Of a stretch of DNA of 45,251 nucleotides, positions 1 to 9,200 are shown piece after piece. The notes under the pieces were generated by a model that searched no databases, was not told the DNA's origin, and worked only from the letters and a program-made list of their open reading frames with translations. This DNA comes from Microscillaceae bacterium. Its GTDB lineage: Bacteria; Bacteroidota; Bacteroidia; Cytophagales; Microscillaceae. Within the stretch, counting starts at the first letter, position 1. Each line of letters opens with the position of its first letter. The translations under genes and the position numbers were made by a program. Where the stretch lies: assembly GCA_003483885.1 (NCBI GenBank), contig DMXI01000082.1, forward strand, positions 1 to 45,251, in the 5' to 3' direction.

Positions 1-299
1 ACTAACAATCAACGTTTTATGTGAATACGTCATCAGTAACTCAATGAGGATGCAGTAGGCTTTTACGAAACTTGGTATTTTCCTACTTCATCCTCACATT
101 CGTCACTGATGACAGCTTTGAAAAATGGTGGAAATGCAGCCCTCTTAAGTTATCATCTCCATTGGTGTGTTTTGGCAACAACATATTTAGACTCGAAAGA
201 ACAAAACTAATTTTTAAGGTTACCTTAATTAACTAGTAGTCCAGGTTTTATATAAACGTGTTATCAGTAGCACCACTAAGCGTAATAAACTTGCACGAG
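1..299. other. Intergenic region with a long imperfect stem-loop
   Basis: I see no gene here. Positions 29-59 and 82-113 form a long imperfect inverted repeat: both arms begin GTCATCAGT (the right arm read as its complement) and share GAGGATG and AGTAGG, with a loop of about 22 bases. No T-tract follows on either strand, so it is not an obvious intrinsic terminator for the metZ gene that ends at 300. It may be an interspersed hairpin repeat. Confidence 0.5.
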
Positions 300-1520
300 T
301 CATTCACTATCTACACTTGCTGGAATAGAAGCTTCTATAGCCTGAGCAATGTCACCAATAATATCATCTATATGTTCTAAACCTACTGAGACCCGGATAA
401 GTCCAGGAGTGATACCTACGTTCAGCCTCTCTTCATCAGTAAGCTTAGAATGGGTAGTAGAGGCCGGATGGGTGGCAATGGTACGAGTATCACCTAAATT
501 GGCCGTAAAAGAAATCATTTTGAGCGCATTTAAGAAATTACGCCCTTGCTCAATGCCACCTTTTACCTCAAAACTTACCAATCCTCCTCCCAGGCGCATT
601 TGTTTTTTAGCCAATTCGTATTGAGGGTGAGAAGGCAGAAACGGATATTTTACAAAGCTTACTTCTTCGTGGTTTTCCAGAAATTCGGCCAGCTTATGGG
701 CATTTTCACAGTGCTTTTCCATTCTTACTGACAAGGTCTCCAAACTCTTGGACAATATCCAGCCATTGAATGGTGATAAAGCAGGTCCGGTATGTCGTGC
801 CATAAAGCGTACCTCTTCAATGGCCTTTGCAGAACCAAGCACGATGCCGCCAATGGTACGGCCTTGACCATCTATAAACTTGGTAGCCGAATGAGTGACT
901 ACATCGGCTCCGTATTTGGCGGGATTTTGTAGATAGGGAGTAGTGAAGCAATTATCTACTACATACAATAAATTATGCTTTTTGGCCAACCTACCTGCCC
1001 ACTCGAGATCTATAATATCTAGCGCAGGATTAGAAGGGGTTTCTAAGAATAATATTTTGGTGTTTTCCTGTATAGCAGTTTCCCAGGTTTCGGGCTTGTC
1101 TACATCTACATAGGTATGGGTAATACCCCAGCGAGGAAAAATCTGGGTAATAATTTGATGGGTAGACCCAAATAAGGAGCGACTGGCCAAGAGATGGTCG
1201 CCAGATTTGAGAAAAGAGGCCATACTCAAAAACATCGCTGCCATTCCAGATGCCAACGCCATGCCATCTTCGGTGCCTTCCAGTAAGCACATCTTCTTGA
1301 CAAATTCGTCAGTGTTGGGGTTAGAGTAGCGCGAATAAATATTGCCAGGTTGTTCGTTGGCAAATAGTGAGCGTGCGTGTTCGGCATCATCAAACACGAA
1401 ACTAGAGGTGGCAAAAATAGGCACCGCATGTTCTCGCTCGTTGGAGCGGCCTACCTGAGTGCGAATCGCGTTTGTTTCAAAGTGCTCTGAAGTGGTGTTA
1501 TTGTTTGATTTATCTTGCAT
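300..1520 (-). CDS. metZ: O-succinylhomoserine sulfhydrylase (Cys/Met metabolism PLP enzyme)
   Basis: This cytoplasmic, fold-type I PLP enzyme is expected to make homocysteine from O-succinylhomoserine and sulfide in methionine biosynthesis. The family signatures are clear: ETNAIRTQ near the N-terminus, the substrate-loop sequence YSRYSNPN, the ASGMAAM cofactor-binding segment, and HSATKFIDGQG carrying the Schiff-base lysine (Lys214 from the chosen start). The frame is open to an earlier ATG at 1568 (422 residues), but that adds 16 residues unlike the family. The ATG at 1520 gives 406 residues, close to the usual length, so I prefer it. Cystathionine gamma-synthase is the main alternative; the overall pattern fits MetZ better. 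No SAM riboswitch was recognised in the short upstream region. Confidence 0.85.
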   Translation of the reverse strand: MQDKSNNNTTSEHFETNAIRTQVGRSNEREHAVPIFATSSFVFDDAEHARSLFANEQPGNIYSRYSNPNTDEFVKKMCLLEGTEDGMALASGMAAMFLSMASFLKSGDHLLASRSLFGSTHQIITQIFPRWGITHTYVDVDKPETWETAIQENTKILFLETPSNPALDIIDLEWAGRLAKKHNLLYVVDNCFTTPYLQNPAKYGADVVTHSATKFIDGQGRTIGGIVLGSAKAIEEVRFMARHTGPALSPFNGWILSKSLETLSVRMEKHCENAHKLAEFLENHEEVSFVKYPFLPSHPQYELAKKQMRLGGGLVSFEVKGGIEQGRNFLNALKMISFTANLGDTRTIATHPASTTHSKLTDEERLNVGITPGLIRVSVGLEHIDDIIGDIAQAIEASIPASVDSE

Positions 1521-1686
1521 TCGTGTGTTTATTAGTGTTGTTGATTCTAAGCCTCCAAATATAGGCATAGTTCTCTTTTTTTGATGAATTGTTGGTTTTT
1601 AACTTCATATGAGCTGGATTTAAATGCGCACTTTGGTTTCTTTTCTACATCTTTAAAAATTTGAAATACATTGGTTTTAAAAAACA

Positions 1687-1721
1687 AATCCCTTCTTATG
1701 TCAAAAACACAAGAAGGGATT
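1687..1721 (-). terminator. Rho-independent terminator of trhO
   Basis: AATCCCTTCTT at 1687-1697 pairs perfectly with AAGAAGGGATT at 1711-1721 (11 bp, 13-base loop). Read on the minus strand, the stem is followed by TTTGTTTTTT. It lies about 28 bases past the trhO stop codon and before metZ, so the two genes are probably transcribed separately. Confidence 0.85.
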
Positions 1722-1748
1722 CGCTATATAATGGATTTAAACCAGTGA

Positions 1749-2813
1749 TTATTTTTCTACTGGCTTTTGTGACATTTTCTCTTTGAATTTTCCTGCCATT
1801 TTATCGAAACGGCCTTTTTTAAAGATGTTACTGCCCAAGTCCAAGCCTTTACGTAGCTCTTTTTGCTCTTCTTCGGGCAAGGCTATGAAGTCCTTACATT
1901 CATCAGAACAACACTGGTTGTATTTTTCTGCACATTCTTCGCACTGGATAAACAACAAATGACAGGCATCGTTGATGCAATTGGTGTGGGTGTCGCAAGG
2001 CTTACCACATTGGTGACAATTACTGATGATTTCATCACTGATACGCTCTCCCAAGCGCTCATCAAACACAAAGTTTTTACCAATAAACTTATTATCCAAT
2101 CCTTGGGCTTTGGCATCTTTAGCATATTTGATAATACCTCCTTCAAGTTGGAATACGTGCTGAAAACCTTTGTGCTTGAAGTAGGCACTGGCCTTTTCAC
2201 AGCGAATACCTCCCGTGCAATACATCAATAGATTTTTGTCTTCTTTGTGAGGCGCAATCATATCTTCGATAATAGGCAACGAATCACGGAAAGTATCCAC
2301 ATCGGGAGTAATAGCTCCTTCGAAATGACCTACTTCACTTTCGTAGTGGTTGCGCATATCTATGATAATTGTATTGGGATCTTCGGCCAACTTATTAAAG
2401 TTTTCAACATCTACATGTTGTCCTTTATTAGTGACGTCAAAAGTTTCATCGCTCAAGCCATCAGCCAAAATCTTATCGCGTACTTTGATCTTAAGCTTGT
2501 AAAAAGACTTTCCATCGTCTTCTACGGCAATATTCAGACGTACACCATTGAGCCAATCAGTACTGTATAAATCTGCTTTGAAAGCTTCAAAACCAGCAGT
2601 AGGAACACTAATTTGGGAGTTGATACCCTCAGCGGCAATGTAGGTACGCCCGTACACACCTAGGCTTTCCCAACGACGATACAACTCATCGCGAAAAGCT
2701 TGTGGGTCTTGTAGGTGATGATATTGGTAGAACGAAATAGTCAATCGTTCTTCGTTGCTGTTCTTAAGTTGTTCTTTAAGAACGCGTTTGTCGATCTTGT
2801 TATGTAAAGCCAT
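1749..2813 (-). CDS. trhO: tRNA uridine(34) hydroxylase, rhodanese family (TrhO/YceA)
   Basis: TrhO proteins hydroxylate uridine 34 of certain tRNAs, an oxygen-dependent step towards 5-hydroxyuridine derivatives. The 354-residue product has the N-terminal ferredoxin-like UPF0176 part (GVYGRTYIAAEGINSQISVP), a central rhodanese domain with IIDMRNHYESEVGHFEGA and the active-site loop MYCTGGIRCEKA (catalytic Cys199), and the Cys-rich C-terminal tail typical of this family. The open frame extends to a TTG at 2825, but the in-frame ATG at 2813 gives MALHNKID and is the likelier start. A good Bacteroidota-type promoter lies about 65 bp upstream. It is monocistronic, with its own promoter and terminator. 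Confidence 0.92.
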   Translation of the reverse strand: MALHNKIDKRVLKEQLKNSNEERLTISFYQYHHLQDPQAFRDELYRRWESLGVYGRTYIAAEGINSQISVPTAGFEAFKADLYSTDWLNGVRLNIAVEDDGKSFYKLKIKVRDKILADGLSDETFDVTNKGQHVDVENFNKLAEDPNTIIIDMRNHYESEVGHFEGAITPDVDTFRDSLPIIEDMIAPHKEDKNLLMYCTGGIRCEKASAYFKHKGFQHVFQLEGGIIKYAKDAKAQGLDNKFIGKNFVFDERLGERISDEIISNCHQCGKPCDTHTNCINDACHLLFIQCEECAEKYNQCCSDECKDFIALPEEEQKELRKGLDLGSNIFKKGRFDKMAGKFKEKMSQKPVEK

Positions 2814-3438
2814 AATAACTTGCAAGGTTATCGGGGTTGCTGCCCCTTAAATGGTGATTTGGAAAAATTTAAGATTACAAAGATAGGTATTTTTTTGATA
2901 TCAAAGCGATGCGTGACATTCATAACTAGGTACTTATAAAACCAGAAATTCAATTTAACGGGATTTTTACGGATAATTGTTTATAAATATTTGAGTAAAT
3001 ATGGGTAAAAATGAGTAATGATGGGTAAGTTGTTTGACATCTCTTTGGGTAGCTAATATCTTGATTCTTGTATTTATCATAGTGCATTTGGTACTTTTAT
3101 AAAAAGCAATTTAATTCACTTGCCTTCACCTGATTTCTCATTCAATAAGTCAATTATAATACAAGTTTTCCAGCTTGATTTCTTCTAATACATACCTATA
3201 CCACCATTTTTAAATATCAATATTTATTTAAGAGAACTTTAAAAGTTTAACTGTATAACTTTTTGTAGCCTCTCTGTTTCAATTAGCCTTTCTATAAATC
3301 TATAAAATCACCTGAGTCAAGTACTTTCTTGATGGTATTGTCTCATCGTGAGTTATTTCCTTTTTCTAAAATTACCTAAGCACTTCGATATACTCAATAA
3401 TTCAATTTGGTTCTATAAAACTAAAATTTACTCAAATT
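2814..3438. other. AT-rich intergenic region
   Basis: Apart from the trhO promoter and a small GGGG/CCCC hairpin in the trhO leader (2834-2847), I see no gene or RNA in these 625 bases. Around 2991-3031 the motif GAGTAA followed by ATGGGTAA occurs twice in tandem, which is too short to interpret. No clear promoter for the downstream lipoprotein gene could be chosen. Confidence 0.5.
2878..2905 (-). promoter_or_regulatory. Bacteroidota-type promoter of trhO
   Basis: On the minus strand TATCTTTG (plus 2878-2885) matches the TAnnTTTG -7 element of Bacteroidota exactly. A TTTG (plus 2902-2905) lies 16 bases further upstream as a possible -33 element, slightly closer than usual. The expected start of transcription is near 2871, giving a leader of about 58 bases. 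Confidence 0.6.
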
Positions 3439-4527
3439 ATGTACACACTTATTTCATTCGCTCAGAAAAATCGGATTTTTAGTTATTGTATGTCGCTTTT
3501 TATGGTGGTGATGGTAACGCTTAGCTCTTGTAAACAGCAAGAAGAAGTAAGACCTACTGTTGATAATCAAGAAGTTACCTTGAATACCAATGAAGATTGG
3601 CAAGTAAACGAGGCTTATTTGAAGGAAAATGGTATTTCCCGTAAAGCTTTTGAAACCCAGTTCAAAAAGGATATGCAGGAATTCAATGAGAACCTTAAGG
3701 TCCAATTAAGAAATGCTCGATGGAGTGGTTTTGACCTGGACCAAGGATCTTTTGATGCTTTTCGGCAATCGTTTGATGGAATTCTTTTTAATATGGCGAC
3801 TAAACCCAAAGATTGGTTTGCTTTTAAGGTCAATACCAGTCCAGCTCAATTAGATTTTGGGATGAAGTTGAGCCAATTTTCCAGTAAAGTAAGGAACTTG
3901 CCAAGGCTGAGGCTACAAAATAGAAAAAAAGGTGCTCGTATAGAGTTGGATATCAAGGATTTTAGGTTTCATACCATTCAATCTTTGGGCTCTACCAAAA
4001 TCAGGGTATTTTTATCGGCAAATGCAGAGCTTCGTTATTACACCAAAAAATTGGTTTGGGTTAAGTTGGCTACTGCCAAGGGAAGTTCTCGCCTCCGTAT
4101 GGATATGGCTTTTGATGTAACTGCGGGTCAAATTGTGTTGGATAATACTAACCTGGAGGATATTTCTGTAAGAATCACGGCTCCCCTGTTGATTTTTGTA
4201 AAACCTTTATTGGGCACTATTCTTCATTTAATCAACTTTAAGGTAGATTCTCACGAGGCTGACTTCTCTCAAAACGTAAGCTTGCCATTTTTGACCAATC
4301 AATATGTTAGCCTCAGCAGTATTTCTAAAACGAATATCAATCGCTGTGGTGATTATGTCCTATTTAAGTTCAACATCAACTTACCTTCTTATGTATCTTT
4401 TCTACTTGGTCAGCTAGGGAACCGAAGCATTGGGTATTTTCCTAATTGCAACTCCGGCGGTGGCGGCGGAGGTGGTGGTGGCGGGGGAGGAGGCCCTCTA
4501 CCCATCGAAGATGTAGACATTTACTAA
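3439..4527 (+). CDS. Putative lipoprotein with C-terminal polyglycine tract
   Basis: I do not recognise the family. The 362-residue product starts with a lipoprotein signal: a hydrophobic stretch MSLFMVVMVTLSSC with lipobox LSSC and Cys31 as the likely lipidated residue. It is therefore probably anchored in a membrane facing the periplasm or cell surface. The rest is soluble-looking with alternating beta-type segments. Near the C-terminus 13 consecutive glycines are encoded by mixed GGC/GGT/GGA/GGG codons, followed by PLPIEDVDIY. Mixed codons argue against simple slippage and for a selected flexible linker. It stands alone, well separated from both neighbours. Confidence 0.75.
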   Translation: MYTLISFAQKNRIFSYCMSLFMVVMVTLSSCKQQEEVRPTVDNQEVTLNTNEDWQVNEAYLKENGISRKAFETQFKKDMQEFNENLKVQLRNARWSGFDLDQGSFDAFRQSFDGILFNMATKPKDWFAFKVNTSPAQLDFGMKLSQFSSKVRNLPRLRLQNRKKGARIELDIKDFRFHTIQSLGSTKIRVFLSANAELRYYTKKLVWVKLATAKGSSRLRMDMAFDVTAGQIVLDNTNLEDISVRITAPLLIFVKPLLGTILHLINFKVDSHEADFSQNVSLPFLTNQYVSLSSISKTNINRCGDYVLFKFNINLPSYVSFLLGQLGNRSIGYFPNCNSGGGGGGGGGGGGGPLPIEDVDIY

Positions 4528-4615
4528 TAGGGTACTGCTTTGATTACTCAATTGAAAGGGCTGGTGAGTTTGTCTTGCTGGCCTTTTTTAGGTTTCCCAC
4601 AAACGCCAGATGAAT

Positions 4616-4701
4616 TATTTTGTTTCTATTTTGAAAAACAGCTTTTCATTGAAATAATATTCTGTATTTTTGTCTAAATCTAAGTTTAAAATACACTTAT
4701 T
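4616..4701 (+). promoter_or_regulatory. Duplicated upstream region of peptide gene 1
   Basis: This block aligns without gaps to 5554-5639, 938 bases downstream, and both end at the start codon of a GG-leader peptide gene. It contains TATTTTTG at 4665-4672, a match to the TAnnTTTG -7 element, with a T-rich -33 region near 4643-4646. Conservation of the non-coding part suggests that promoter and gene were duplicated together. Confidence 0.5.
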
Positions 4702-4869
4702 ATGAAAAAGTTTAAACAACTACAAAACGTTAAAGTACTTAATAAAAATGAACAAAGAAATCTGAAAGGTGGTGTAGGTTTCCCTCCTCCAGGGTTCAGC
4801 TGTCCACATAACAGACCTTACTTCTGTGAGCCAGGAATTTGCATAAGAAGAGGCGCCCATTGCCCTTAA
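4702..4869 (+). CDS. GG-leader peptide precursor with four-Cys core (copy 1)
   Basis: This small gene encodes a 55-residue peptide. Residues 1-24 (MKKFKQLQNVKVL...NLKGG) form a basic leader ending in a double glycine, the usual cut site of C39-peptidase ABC exporters. The core, 25-55, contains Cys34, Cys42, Cys47 and Cys54 with spacing 7-4-6, and RPxFCEPGIC in the middle. It resembles the GG-leader natural-product or bacteriocin-like precursors of Bacteroidota. No modifying enzyme or transporter lies beside it. Disulfides or thioethers are both possible and the function is unknown. It has its own promoter-like region and terminator and a close paralog at 5640. Confidence 0.75.
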   Translation: MKKFKQLQNVKVLNKNEQRNLKGGVGFPPPGFSCPHNRPYFCEPGICIRRGAHCP

Positions 4870-4890
4870 AATTGGCTTGACTAAAATAAC

Positions 4891-4926
4891 AAAGGGAAGT
4901 GCTTACATCAAAGGGCTTCCCTTTTT
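4891..4926 (+). terminator. Terminator of peptide gene 1
   Basis: AAAGGGAAG (4891-4899) pairs with CTTCCCTTT (from 4916), followed by a T-tract. It lies about 20 bases after the stop codon and is matched by a similar hairpin after copy 2. Confidence 0.8.
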
Positions 4927-4975
4927 CGTAATTAAATCTCTTTTTGGTCAAAATAAGGCTCTCCACTTGGATTTT

Positions 4976-5177
4976 CTAACCCTTACTTAAAGCAAGCCTT
5001 TCTGAAAACTTCTCAGCAATCCAATATTTAGGTGAGATAAATAACTTTCCATTTTGATCGATATACCCATATCCTTCGTCTTTTCCGATCAGGATTAACT
5101 CTTTTGATGCTTCACCTATAAACCCAATTCCCTTGATTACTGATCGAATCTTCGCATAAATGTTTTTTAAGTACCAG
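4976..5177 (-). pseudogene. Remnant of a WG-repeat protein
   Basis: On the minus strand one frame ending at a TAG (plus 4976-4978) reads a clear WG-repeat unit: ...GYGYIDQNGKLFISPKYW... and then ...FSERLALSKG. Upstream it runs through NIYAKIRSVIKGIGFIGE and then enters the hairpin repeat at 5146-5299, where no start or further WG units can be followed. This looks like the 3' end of a gene broken by the repeat. No function can be assigned to such a short piece. Confidence 0.55.
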
Positions 5178-5299
5178 TCGGTTCGTGGGACACAGAGCCG
5201 AGGCGGAGAGATCTTAATAACCTTAAAAACACCGTCATTACCTCAGTTTGTATCTCACAAACTGACTGAATCTTCGCATAAATGTTTTTTGAGGACCAG
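5146..5299. repeat. Direct repeat flanking a hairpin-bearing element
   Basis: A 32-base sequence starting GAATCTTCGCATAAATG is present at 5146-5177 and again at 5268-5299 with about three differences. Between the copies are two hairpins: an imperfect one starting TCGGTTCGTG near 5177, and a perfect one, CAGTTTGT (5244-5251) with ACAAACTG (5257-5264) and a 5-base loop. The arrangement suggests a small palindromic element inserted in, or duplicated with, the WG-repeat remnant. From 5300 to 5553 I see nothing recognisable. Confidence 0.6.
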
Positions 5300-5553
5300 A
5301 AAAAAATCACCTTTAGAAATAACATAAGGCGTAAATGCTCGCTGTATTTCGTTACACTCTGTTGCTCATAAGAATGCTGAAAAAATCATCATTGAAGCAT
5401 TTTTTCTGAGTAGAAAGCGGAGATTTAATTCAATCATAACTGTAACACCCAGTTGATATTATTTAGACAAAATGCTAAGCCAGCTAAATGTTCAGTTTAT
5501 GAGTTCATGTGATTATTTTTAAGTTAAAACAGGTAATTGTTAAATAGCTAAAC

Positions 5554-5639
5554 TATTTTGTTTCCATTTTTTAAAATAGCTTTTTGTTGAAATAATATTC
5601 TGTATTTTCGCCCAATCCTAATTTAAAAATACACTTATT
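5554..5639 (+). promoter_or_regulatory. Duplicated upstream region of peptide gene 2
   Basis: This is the counterpart of 4616-4701 at a constant offset of 938 bases. TATTTTCG at 5603-5610 takes the place of the copy-1 -7 element, and TTTTTG at 5581-5586 is a -33 candidate 16 bases upstream. The stretch just before the ATG (ACACTTATT) is identical in both copies. Confidence 0.5.
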
Positions 5640-5792
5640 ATGAAAAAGTTTAAACAACTACAAAACGTGAAGGTGCTGGATAAAAAAGCACAAAAGAATC
5701 TTACTGGAGGTTGGGGGGGCAATTGTCCGTGGCACCGACCCATTTTCTGTGAGCCAGGAATTTGTGTTCCAAGAGGCGCGCAGTGTCCTTAA
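5640..5792 (+). CDS. GG-leader peptide precursor with four-Cys core (copy 2)
   Basis: The product is a 50-residue paralog of the peptide at 4702. The first 13 residues are identical (MKKFKQLQNVKVL), and the leader ends TGG at residues 22-24. The core WGGNCPWHRPIFCEPGIC... keeps all four cysteines (29, 37, 42, 49) with the same 7-4-6 spacing, and the shared R-P-x-F-C-E-P-G-I-C and R-G-A-x-C-P positions. The differing residues cluster in the N-terminal part of the core. That is the pattern expected of secreted peptides with a fixed leader and scaffold and diversifying surface. Export and processing enzymes must be encoded elsewhere. Confidence 0.75.
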   Translation: MKKFKQLQNVKVLDKKAQKNLTGGWGGNCPWHRPIFCEPGICVPRGAQCP

Positions 5793-5814
5793 ATTAGCTT
5801 AACTAAGATTATTC

Positions 5815-5849
5815 AAGGGAAGTGCCTATTCAAAGTACTTCCCTTTATT
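5815..5849 (+). terminator. Terminator of peptide gene 2
   Basis: AAGGGAAGT (5815-5823) pairs with ACTTCCCTT (5837-5845), followed by TTATTATTT. It lies between this gene and the convergent NTF2-like gene that ends at 5856. Confidence 0.75.
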
Positions 5850-5855
5850 ATTTCG

Positions 5856-6257
5856 TCATTTCTTTAATTTTTCTACCAATTGTCGGGTAATGTGTGTATC
5901 GTAAATGATTTTAAGGGTAGTAATTTGGTTCATTGCGTTGAAGGTAATGATATCTACCACTTCAAATGTCACAGATTCACCTGATTTTAGCGTCCAATGG
6001 TAAGTAAAATAGAGTGCCAGACGGTTGGCCTGACTCTCCTCAAAAATTCCATCCAGGTGTAATTCGGAACTGGTAGTGTCGTTGCTCAAAGCAGTGTAAA
6101 ACTCTCGGGCTGGTTGAATGCCATAAATAGGCGAATGTACTTGGCCGTCTTTGGCAAAAAGTGCAATTACATGTGCTATGTTCCCTTGATCTAAATGGTG
6201 AATGTATTGTTTAGCCACTTCGCTTTTAGTCATCTCTGGCTTGCTTTTATTTTTCAT
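5856..6257 (-). CDS. SnoaL/NTF2-like protein
   Basis: The product has 133 residues with no signal peptide. The pattern fits the nuclear transport factor 2 (SnoaL-like) alpha+beta barrel: an N-terminal helix VAKQYIHHLDQGNIAHVIALFAKDGQVHSPIYG, a helix around the REFYTAL segment, then long strands ending in FEVVDIITFNAMNQITTLKIIYD. Such domains bind small molecules or act as isomerases or non-catalytic partners; nothing here specifies a substrate. Its ATG overlaps the last 11 bases of the WD40-caspase gene (ATGAAAAATAA), so the two are cotranscribed and probably translationally coupled. This suggests a shared function. Confidence 0.75.
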   Translation of the reverse strand: MKNKSKPEMTKSEVAKQYIHHLDQGNIAHVIALFAKDGQVHSPIYGIQPAREFYTALSNDTTSSELHLDGIFEESQANRLALYFTYHWTLKSGESVTFEVVDIITFNAMNQITTLKIIYDTHITRQLVEKLKK

Positions 6258-9200
6258 AGATAACTACCTCTACACTTTGATTCTCACGGCGAGTAGTAGG
6301 TACCTGTTTGCCATCGGTAAGTTCGGCTACCTGGCTAATCACGTAATCTTTCAGCTCTGAAACCGAAACTCGCCCGTCGTTGTTCAAATCAGCCGTTCCC
6401 GAATCTATGCCATTCAAAATAGAGTAGGTAAACACCCCATTGTTCCATTCCTTAGATTCTAGTGCAAACTCATAACCAGCTGCGGCCGAAATTACTGTGG
6501 CTCCTGAGTGATTCGAAATGTCATTAAACAAAGCTTTCATATAATCAAATGAGTTATTGAGACCAGCCTTGGGTTTTACAAAAGTTCGCCCTCCTTTGAA
6601 AGCAATCGTGATTTTCTTGTCTTTCTTTTGCACTACCTCAGGTGCCTGTACAGTTTCTACCTCGGTTTTGTCCAGCTCTCCTGAGTGGCAGGCATCAATC
6701 ATAATCAAGCGCTTACGAGCCGGAATCTTATCTAGCATTTGTTCTATGGCCTCATAAGGCAGTCCTTTTTTGGATGGATCAGCAAAATCTACATCAGTAG
6801 TAGCAAGGTAGTAATCCATTTTTTCGTCTAACAACCCATGGCAAGAGATAAAAATAACGACTTGATCGTCTACGGTTGTTTTTTTGAACATTTCGCCCGC
6901 CTTGAGAATATTGGCCTTGGTGGCATTTTTGTTCAAAATTCGGGTCACAACAGTATCGCTATAGGTACTCGATTTAGTCAAGAGATCAGCCAGATTACTG
7001 GCATCTTTTTGGGCAAATTTCAGGTTGCGATTGTTGTCTTCATACTCCGATACCCCAATGGCCAACAAGAATAACCTGGGCTTCTTTTTGGGTACGTTAT
7101 AGGCAATATTAAACGATTCTTTGGCACTTTCCAGTCCATTTTCATTCACGGCCGATACTGAAACTTTATTTCTCCCTTGATTAAGTTTTATTTTTAGGGT
7201 ACGCTCCAGCTCGTTTTTACGCTTTGCCGGAATCCCCGCCTTGCCATATAAAGGCACATCGTTTACATAGACTTGCAGGTTTTTAAGCGCCACATTTTTA
7301 TCAGAGGCTTGTATCTTTACCGACAATTCTGACTTATTGGTAGAAGGGGGCAGGTCAAACTTATTGGGAATGCGTACTTCAGGCAAATGCATTTCTCCCG
7401 CTATCATAGCCTCCGTCATTCCTGCACGGCGCAAACGTTTTTTCCAGGCTTTGTAATAAATGCGTTGGACTATTTTGGAGGCTCCCAAATCTTTCATCAC
7501 CAGGTCTGGTCGATTAAACCGTAAGTCAAATTGACCAAAAGAACGTAATTGTCCCTTATAGCGGAAACCAATGCCATCAATACTTCCCTTAGAAGTTTTG
7601 TAGTAATTATCAGCATTGAGAATGATATAGTCGTCATCGTTGAGTCCTAAAAACGAAGCAGCCAATTTACATTTACTAATGTCCCACACCTTGATAATGC
7701 TGTTTTCGTCGGCGCTATATACCTTTTTGCCTTTGGCCCCAAACCAAACATGTTTGATATTGATGGCATGACCTGCCAATACACAATTGAGCGTTTTGTT
7801 TTCCCAGTCCCAGATGGCCACATCAAAATAAATGTTTTTAGGCATCCAATAACCACCACTTCCAGTGACCAGGTACTTGCCGTCAGCACTGAAGTGTGCA
7901 TCAAATATTACCTCATAGTCAGTATCCAACTTTCCTACGTTTTTACCATTGGTATAATTTAACTCAGTCAGTTGGGTTTTATAGTTTCCTGGAGTCTGAA
8001 TAATTTTAGAAATAAGCACATGTGGCTTATCAGGTACGAAGTCCAGTATTCGATCCAAGAAAGTGTTCATTTGTCGTTCCCAAATGGTTTTACCATTGGT
8101 TAAATCGATGCTTTTGATTTTGAAAGAATTACTGGCATCCTTGGCTGTTTCGTAGGTAGATATAAGTAGGTAGCGATCGTCGGGGCTTATTTTATAACCC
8201 ATGACCCGCATTTGCTGAGGAGCAGTCAGGCTGGTTGTGCGTGCTTCTACTTTGCGGACGAGCTTGGGTGTTTTAGGCGATGACACATCCCAAATATTTA
8301 ATTTGGTGTCGAATTGATTGTTGCCCAGGTTTTTTACCGTTTTGTAAATTAAACGATTACCATTAGGGCTTAAGTAAACCTCTTGTACATTGAGTATTCC
8401 TTTGAGGGTGTAGGCTACCTTTAGGCTGGGGATGTTGTACACAATGACGGCACTATCCTGTGCTTTGAATTGGACGATCTGTTTACCATTACTAAAGGTA
8501 TAGCTCATAGGAGCAGGAATAAACCCATCAATTTGCCCTTTGCGTAGATTCCACAGCCTTATTCCAGGAGAACGTCCGTAATGAGAGGAAATCAAGTATT
8601 TTTCGCTGTTACCTACCGAGAAATTACTCAACCCTTCATCAAATCCACCAAAAACGCCCAAGTCATTTCCTTGCTTAAAAGCAATAAAGCGTACCCCAAT
8701 CAATACCTTGGGTACCAAATTTTTCTTCTCAGTACCAAAGCTGGTCACATGTGCATTGAGTGCCAGCATTTTATCATCAGGACTTACCTCGAAATCGTAT
8801 AAAATACCCAACTCTCTGGACACTCCTTTGGTCTTGATACGATTGTCGTATTCTTCTTTGGTAATCATCCCTTTTTTTACTTTGATTTCCCGAATCAAAC
8901 GACCAGTAGGCACGGCATAAATCAGCAATTCATAATAGGTAGTACCAATCAACAAACGTTTACCATTGTTGGTAAAACGCATTTTTTTAGGAGCTTTCAT
9001 GATAGGCAAAGGAATACGCCCTACCGGCTTTGTGGGATCAGTGATGTCCCAAATCTGCACTTGTTGTTTTTGGATGTTGTAAGCAGCAAAATGGGTTTGA
9101 GTCACATCCGATAAGGTCCAGGCATATAGTTTTTGCCCTCCATCTTCAAAATAACCCAGATCTTCTCCCGAATTTAAATCCCAGCGTTTGCCTTTGGTAA

